DNA of 64,000 nt from assembly GCF_914767665.1 (NCBI RefSeq), contig NC_059504.1, positions 20,276,501 to 20,340,500 of the forward strand, given 5' to 3'. The translations under genes and the position numbers were made by a program. Source of the DNA: Harmonia axyridis. Lineage: Eukaryota; Arthropoda; Insecta; Coleoptera; Coccinellidae. The notes below the pieces were generated by a model. It was given only the letters and a program-made list of their open reading frames with translations. It did not search any database and was not told the origin of the DNA. Shown here one piece after another: positions 57,481-64,000 of the stretch (the first letter of the stretch is position 1; every line of letters begins with the position of its first letter).

Positions 57481-57982
57481 AAAAAAATGCAGAAGGAGGG
57501 CTGATTATTTACTAATTTACTACATATATAAAAACGTTTGAACCGGTAGAAATTTCAATTCATACGATAAACTCTGAGTCACATACAATATCCCTTAACG
57601 ACGTCATCATAAATCATAATCATAAATTATGACATTACAACGGACACCAAAGTCCCATAGACACATCCGAAACTGAATAGCTAATGGTTTTGAGTAATAA
57701 AGTAATAATAAGTATAGGGAAAATAGTATAGAAGCCCTTAAGGCTCATTTAGGCTACTTATTCGAATATTGCACTCAAAAAACCTAGCCACCTATGACTG
57801 GACTGGATCTTCGTTGATATCTAGCAAAAAACTATGCATAATTATTCAACAGATCTATTTAGGAACAGGTAATACTGAACACAGTTTACTGTTGTCTGTA
57901 CATAAATGTAGAAACGTTCGTTATTCTTTGGAAGTAGGGAGTATCCTTATTTTCACAAAAAAATTGTGAATTGATCATGTGA

Positions 57983-58047
57983 ATTTGAAAAAAATGATTA
58001 CGCCATAATAGCCTAAAATTATGGCGTAATCATTTTTTCAAATTCAC
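57983..58047. repeat. Near-perfect hairpin, 30-bp arms
   Basis: GAATTTGAAAAAAATGATTA..CGCCATAAT, an 8-base loop and the inverse, differing by one base in the A run. It lies at the left edge of the hairpin array that follows. Confidence 0.85.
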
Positions 58048-58099
58048 ATGAGATTTGCTGTTTTCACGTACTGCCGGTATGAGAATAATGTAGTAGTAG

Positions 58100-58535
58100 A
58101 ACGCATGACTTCTCGGTAATCTGAGGAGCAAAATATTCCGGAATAGATTAATAATTTAGTTTGAATAGAACCTAAAATTATTATGTTATTCGAATTATTC
58201 TGAAGAATTTATTTGCGATTGGGTTCTGCTAGCTTAACCATAAAGCTAGCAGAACCCCGGGTTTTTAAAAAAAAGTTAATTCAGAAATTAGGTAATGGGT
58301 TCAAACGTGAGCCTAAAAAGAGCCTAAAATTACTGTGCAATCAGATTTTCCCCAAGATATCGATTAGCTTGGTGGTTCTGCTAGCTTAACGTTAAGCTAG
58401 CAGAACCCACGATTTCTCCGACAATTCAGGAGCAAAAAATTTTTGGATAGGGTAATAAATTAGCCTAAAATGAGCCTGAAATTATGGCCTAAAAAAAAAT
58501 CGAAAATTCTAAAGTGGTTCTGCTAGCTTAACGGG
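58100..58535. repeat. Array of GCTAGC hairpins with ~150-bp spacing
   Basis: GGTTCTGCTAGCTTAA occurs at about 58222, 58374 and 58516. The first two are followed at once by their inverse (GCTAGCAGAACCC), making 38- and 36-bp hairpins. Between them recur GAGCCTAAAATTA-like and CAGGAGCAAAA-like boxes, so this is a degenerate tandem array of a 150- to 300-bp unit. No coding potential. Confidence 0.8.
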
Positions 58536-58546
58536 GGTCTCTTACC

Positions 58547-59310
58547 CGCCATCTGTTATTTTTGCATCCATCATCGGTAAATACTTATCCGTTGTTTTCG
58601 GTTTTTAGTATCATTCTCGTCATAAAATATCAATAGTGTAGTTACCAAAGAACTGAACTGAGTAATTCGCATAGAAAAATTGTGTGGGATGTGTTGTACA
58701 ATTTCGTGTTTCATTCAAATTGCAATTCAATTGTGAAGATATCAGTCTGGAATTGACTATATCTACACGGTGTTCCTAAATTGGAGGTTCAAATGAAAAT
58801 GATGTATTTCTTGGATCATTAAAAAAAGTCTATTACATGAGATACAGGTGTTAAAGTTCAAGTTTTTTTCACTCATAGAACCTTCCCTTCACAAGATAAT
58901 TAATTTGAATTAACCATAGATATTACAATTTCAGTTTTCATCATGTTATATGCTTATTTTGAATGCAAATCCAGGGTGATATTTTTTCTGGAAGGGTGCC
59001 TGATTATTTCCTTCAGAACTATTTTTTGGTGAACCGCTGGTAGTTTAAAAAATGTAAAAAAAACTCAGGTCCAATACTACACTTTTTGGTTTGTTATAGT
59101 TTTATCGTATCTGCTATCGATTTCGAGAGAAATATTTCAATCAACTGTTTAGTAATCCTCAGAAAAATCCAAATTATTATAAAGATCCAGCTAGTAAGCT
59201 GTAATGAATTAATTGATTATAATTTTTGGTACTTATTTACCCTTTCCGTAGCGAAGATTGATAAAGATTTGATAAGCTGATATTAGTATCGCTAAAAAGT
59301 ACAGCACACT
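58547..59310 (+). repeat. Repeat R, uninterrupted copy
   Basis: This is the direct counterpart of 47525-47926 plus 51287-51540 and shows the pre-insertion arrangement, with about 140 bases at the junction that do not align well. The family is unknown and there is no recognisable protein. Confidence 0.75.
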
Positions 59311-60060
59311 ATAGAAATACTATGTATTTCGAAAGCAAAGCGTTTGCGGGATTATATTCATGGGACTTTTTATTCCTAAAATTATACAAGAAATCTCGCA
59401 TTTTCCTCTGTAACTCTTATTTAGGAACATCCAGTATAAAGAAAGAACAACCAAATTGGTCATAAAAAAATTAATTCGAGTAATTTGGTTCAAACTTCAT
59501 TATCAAACTTTTTTTATCACATTACAGATATGAGTAAACGTTGTCGTCAAAAAAATTTTTTCGATTACCCCCCCAAGAAAAAAAAAAGATCTACGCCTTT
59601 GCCTCTCCTGGAACTGTTCTTCTTCTTTCATTGACTCTGTCTGGTCCCTCTGACGTTGGCGATCACCATTCACCATGGCAAAAGCTGTACGGTAGTCCGC
59701 CAAGCGAAATATTTCACCAACCCCTCTTATCTCGGTCCAATCCCGAACTGATCTATCTTGATAACAAAAAATGGCCCCCTTCTGAAAAGGTACCTAGATA
59801 ACACAATTTTTTCCATAAATTTTCCTAAAAATTTCTATACTTTTCACCCAGCTAATCAAAGAACTCTGTCTACGACAAATTTCATGATAACTTTACAAAC
59901 TTTCAAATCTCCGAATCCTTCACAATTCAGATACTCTGACCAATATGCGATGATACCTGAAGTGAATACGGCATCGATGATTAAACATCAATTAACTTTC
60001 TCAACAGATTGGGGCCAATTCATGGAATCAGTATGAAATACCTAAACTTTAAATGGGAAA
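59311..60060. other. Unassigned DNA before LINE fragments
   Basis: It contains short overlapping frames on both strands (for example the minus-strand arginine/glutamine-rich frame at 59503-59703) that I cannot assign. Part may be LINE 5' sequence. No gene is supported. Confidence 0.3.
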
Positions 60061-61060
60061 TTAAATTCAGTAAATAAGGTAGGCAAATGCAACTTGACAA
60101 AAACTATCAAATCCAGCCTGTATAGATATTCTAATAAAAAACTTATTCTACCGGATAAAACCGAAATAGACTTTCCATCTTATGTGAGCTTAAAAAAATC
60201 TTCAACGAAATTATAACAAAGATTCTTACCGGACAATAAAGAAATTCAGTAAATCAAATTAGAGAAATAATCAGCTCTCTCAAATCAAATCAATGGAAAA
60301 TTAAATTTGAATTTAAAAATAAATTTTTCCCTAAACACAAAATAATTGCAATAAACTATCGACCCACAAGCCTTTTATCAACGATGTTCAAAGTTTTCGA
60401 AAAAATCGTTGAAAACAAAACATGAATTAGAAAATGAAAGCTACAATAAATAATCTAATAAATCTTATCACATACAACAAAATCCCAGCAATGTTAAATT
60501 TAGATATTGGAAAAGACACCGTTTGGCACAAAGAATCAATTACAAATTACAAACAAAATCACCCCCATACATCATTTCAATTATACATTCATATCTGACA
60601 GGGGTTGGATATATAAAGATAATGTCATTGTTTGATTGTTCAAAAAACGCAATCTCCATCACAGCAGGGGTCCCACAAGGAGGTCTAGTATCCCCAGTGC
60701 TACATAATTACTATACTAACGATATACCGCAATCAATACAAACAAAATTGAAAATATTTGCAGACCATGCAGCAATTATGTCAGAATCGTCGAATCCTAA
60801 TTTAGCTAAATATATTCAACAACACAGACTAATTGGTGAAATACAAATGGAAGGTGAAAGTCAATTCAAGGAAAATTACACTGACTTATCCATTTCACCC
60901 ATAAAATAAATCCAAAAAACCAAAAAGAAATAACGTAATATTAATAAAAATTGAAAAAACAGTTGAATAGTTGGTCCTTACACTTTAACAAAAATGAATT
61001 GGAATCAACATGTGATACATTTTTGAAATCAGCTCAGCTAGAGTAATCGGAAAATTGAGA
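60061..61060 (+). pseudogene. Degenerate Jockey-like LINE reverse-transcriptase fragment
   Basis: Plus-strand pieces include KIIAINYRPTSLLSTMFKVF, then a deletion/frameshift, then TAGVPQGGLVSPVLHNYYT and LKIFADHAAIMSES. The catalytic FADD box reads FADH, and stops separate the parts. It is a dead copy related to the LINE at the right edge. Confidence 0.75.
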
Positions 61061-61633
61061 CAAAACGGGGGTGTTCCATTAAAAAAAATTTCGGTTACGT
61101 CATTACTCGAAAGTAATTCACCCTGTATATTAGATTATTATATTGAAATACGGCAAATTAAAATAAAAAATCGACGTGTTTCAGGATTATTTCTTAAAAT
61201 GGTCTGTTGAGCTAAAAATTAATTTGTTCCATACTTTACGGACACAGTGTATACAGATATTCACTCATCAACGAAATAACGAATATAAACACTAGTTGAT
61301 CAGCGATCCAAAGCGTCCTAGAAAGAATTAACACTATCACCAGAGATTACTCTGAGAAATAGTCTGTTCCAGTTCCAGGCCAGGAACATGCGTTTGGAGA
61401 TGAAATGTTCCTTTGCTGGGTGTCCAAAATTCTCACGATAAAGCTTGATGTTATGACCACGTAGCAGCAGATCATCGTTCAAGTGTTATGAGTGACCTGG
61501 TGTCGTAGAGTTCGGCTAAGTGAAGTTTCAAGTAGTGATCAGAATTAGTGATATACGTTACAATCCGTATCGAGGGTCCGCCCTCACAAAAAGCTCTGTT
61601 GAACGCCTAGCGCGTATCAACAAGACAACTGAT
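61061..61633 (+). other. LINE junction and probable 5' UTR
   Basis: It starts with a GGGGGTGTTCCATT..TTCACCCTGTATA segment that looks like the remains of a small TIR element (about 61067-61131). Later bases (about 61270 on) lead into the Jockey-like ORF1 and are probably its 5' UTR. Confidence 0.35.
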
Positions 61634-64000
61634 ATGGATAACATGACCTCTTTGACGGTGAACTGGAATGAAATTTCGGAGTTCCAAACTCCAACTAAAA
61701 CGGCAAAACCTCCTTAAAAAAATTAGATTATATCTTCAAATTCATTTGAGGTACAGGATCCCGAATCAGAAATGGAAGTTGAAATCTCGGCCTCAGTTCC
61801 AGCCCCAAAAATAATCCAAACTCCGGTAGTGAAAAAGTGTCCACCAGTGATAATCACACAGAAAATAGAGTCTTATACCAGATTTCACCAGAAATTGAAA
61901 TCAGTGATGAACAATAAATACACAATAAGGTACAACAAGAATGACATTAAAATAACCAACTTAGAAGAAAGAGATCACAAAGCATTAATAGCAGCCCTCA
62001 AAGGAGACGACATGAAGTATTTCTTCCATACTCCTAGAGATCAGATAAGGAAAAAAAAATAGTAAAAGCAGCCAGCTTCATGACGGAAAATTACATCATA
62101 CAAGAATTGGCCAGAGACGGAAAATTTAAAGCCGAAGACATTCAATGCACAAATATAAGGGAGGAATCCAGATCCACACTCATTTTTAGTGAATACCCAA
62201 TACCCAAGGACGGTCAAATCCAAGATTTAAAAAAATCAAGGAAATAGACCATGTGAAGGTACATTGGTAAAAATACTCCAAAAAGACGAGGATAACGCAA
62301 TGCTACCGCTGCTAGAAGTTCGGTCAGGGATCGACAAACTGCAACCGCGGACCGAAATGTGTTGAATGCATGTGAAAAACCACATGACAACAGAGTGCTC
62401 AATTAAAACTAGAACCAACGATGGAATCCAGTGCGCGAATTGTGGACGCCCGCACACAGCTCACTACTCCAAGTGTCCCGAAATGTTAAGGTATGTTGAA
62501 TTAATGAAAACAAATCGTCTCATATTACGGAATCGAATTCCAAAATTACTGAAAAGCGAACGCCATCCCTTTCAATTAATTCTATCAAAAAACCCAATCA
62601 AGAAATATCTTATGTAGACATGGTCAACAGAAACCTGCCAACATATTCTCAACAAACAAAAATTTCACCGGAATCTAATTCAGATAATGTAGATGAATTT
62701 CAAACGCTCCTGAAAGAAATCCGCGAACTGAACTCAATATGCAATTTAGCTCATTTAATCTCAATCGTGAGAGAAATGAAAGAACAATTTAAAGCCACCG
62801 TTTCGCCATTAGACAAAATTATGATACTCCAAAAATTGTCTGAAAAATGGTTTATAAGGCCCAAAAGAAAGACATCAACATAATTTCCTGGAATGCCAAT
62901 GGTATTACAAACAAAGTTAACGAACTGTAAATCATGACTAATGAAATAAAATCGGAAATTATTTGCATACAAGAATCTAGACTTAATAAACGGAAACCGC
63001 CCAAAATTTCAAATTTTTACTTCATAAATAAACCCAAAACAACCAGTGGAGGGCTCTTTATTCATTACAGGAAACATCTCAAACCTATTGAAATTCTGAG
63101 TCACAGGCTATTCAAATTGAAAATGTTACCATCATACATTTTTATAAAGGTCATCAAACACCAATGGATATCTCAGAAATTGACTATCTCTAAGGCCTAG
63201 GTAGCAAAGTAATAATTGCGGGCGATTTCAACAGTAGAAACCCTTCTTGGAATTGTACTAACTCTAAACGTAATGGCACCATCATTAAGGATTACCTACT
63301 TAGACAAAACAAATTTCATTTTAAACTTCCCAAGAAACTCTTTCTCTTATTATCCGACCCATCAAAGTTCACCCTCTACAATTGACTTGATGTCAACAAA
63401 GAACCTGCAGATTTCTCAACCTTTTTCTATTCAGGCATTATATTCAGACCATTTTCCGGTATTAGCAACAATTCCCAAAATAAATTCAAGCCCGCTGCAT
63501 AAAGAAGAAATAAGTTATTTCACAAACTGGAAACTTTTCAAACAATTAGTTGATCAAATTCTAAATTTAAATTCTAACATAAATTCCGAAAATGACATAA
63601 ACAAAAACATTTTCAATCTCACGAAAACAATAAAACTTTGTCTACATCCAGCGACAAACAAGGCTACTCACCCGGATAATAACCATTTAGAATTACCCCC
63701 GTATGTGCGGGAACTCATTAAAATGAAGAACAAGATAAGAAAAAGACTGCAAAGAAATTACAGTGTAGTTTTATATCAGGAATATAGAAATTCAGTTAAT
63801 CTTATTAGAGGTATAACAAACTCTTTAAAAAGTGAAAAATGGGGAAATTTTACGAAAAACCTAACAAACTCCAACGAAATGTGGAAAATAATGCGTTCGA
63901 TGAAAACAAATCAACATGGGGCTGGAATTTCAACCTTGCATGGAGCACAAGGTCTAATTTTCGATAACTACTCCAAAGCTGAACATCTGGCTGAATCCTT
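61634..64000 (+). mobile_element. Jockey-like LINE, runs off right edge
   Basis: ORF1 starts at ATG 61634. It has the PRE_C2HC-type region (IRYNKNDIKITNLEERDHKA, LKGDDMKYFFHTPRDQ) and two zinc knuckles (about 62359-62490: ..KNHMTTEC and CANCGRPHTAHYSKCP). ORF2 begins near 62875 with an endonuclease (ISWNANGITNKVNEL, IICIQESRLNKRK, IIAGDFNSRNPSW) and continues past the edge through a pre-RT linker (YVRELIKMKNKIRKRLQRNY). Frameshifts and stops occur throughout, so it is not functional. Confidence 0.85.

Noticed and set aside
59503..59703. Minus-strand Arg/Gln-rich frame MADYRTAFAMVNGD..
   Set aside because: It looks protein-like for a short stretch, but there is no homologue I recognise, no splice sites that extend it, and it overlaps unassigned repeat DNA.
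1..64000. CRISPR array, toxin-antitoxin, phage or other prokaryotic defence system
   Set aside because: No regularly spaced short direct repeats and no bacterial gene organisation; all evidence points to an insect nuclear genome.

Overview
The window is AT-rich eukaryotic DNA from an insect. The main evidence is the set of host genes with short GT-AG introns: an Indy-type SLC13 carrier, Golgi apparatus protein 1, inosine triphosphatase and a thioester-protein C-terminus. The transposons (Tc1, mariner, hAT, pogo-like, Jockey/CR1-type LINEs, an LTR element) are also typical of insects. A beetle is my guess, but the sequence alone does not prove the order.

Layout. 1-2840: the 5' part of an LTR retrotransposon on the minus strand (gag, leader, LTR). 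3270-3824: the last two coding exons of a TEP/CD109-like thioester protein on the plus strand. 4581-9045: a LINE on the minus strand with both ORFs open. 9255-10181: a mariner-like deletion derivative. 10545-17938: a solo LTR of the first element, split by a Tc1-like transposon, which is itself split by a second LINE. 18146-27556: a five-exon SLC13 gene (minus) whose introns are packed with transposons. 28081-28402: nested TA-rich palindromes. 28872-30762: a large fold-back element. 31294-42876: the complete eight-exon GLG1 gene (minus), with a tRNA-like sequence, a fold-back element, a LINE scrap and an orphan TIR element in its introns. 44021-44657: a two-exon ITPA gene (plus), divergent from GLG1. 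46069-47154: a pogo-like transposase relic. 47525-51540: a repeat split by a fold-back element that contains a truncated LINE. 52109-55222: a two-exon ankyrin-repeat gene (minus). 57085-64000: intergenic DNA with LINE fragments, a hairpin array and a Jockey-like LINE running off the right end.

The host genes do not form a pathway. The TEP-like protein would act at the cell surface or in immunity, SLC13 in citrate/dicarboxylate uptake, GLG1 in the Golgi, and ITPA in clearing deaminated purine nucleotides. The ankyrin protein has no assignable role.

I see no CRISPR array, operon or defence system. The most notable material is structural. At least six long hairpin elements share a CAGGGTG-like end and TA target sites, and four of them also share a GGCCTATTAGA-type subterminal box. 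A second notable structure is a perfect 222-bp palindrome beside the SLC13 gene. Nested insertions can be dated relative to one another because empty-site copies lie in the same window.
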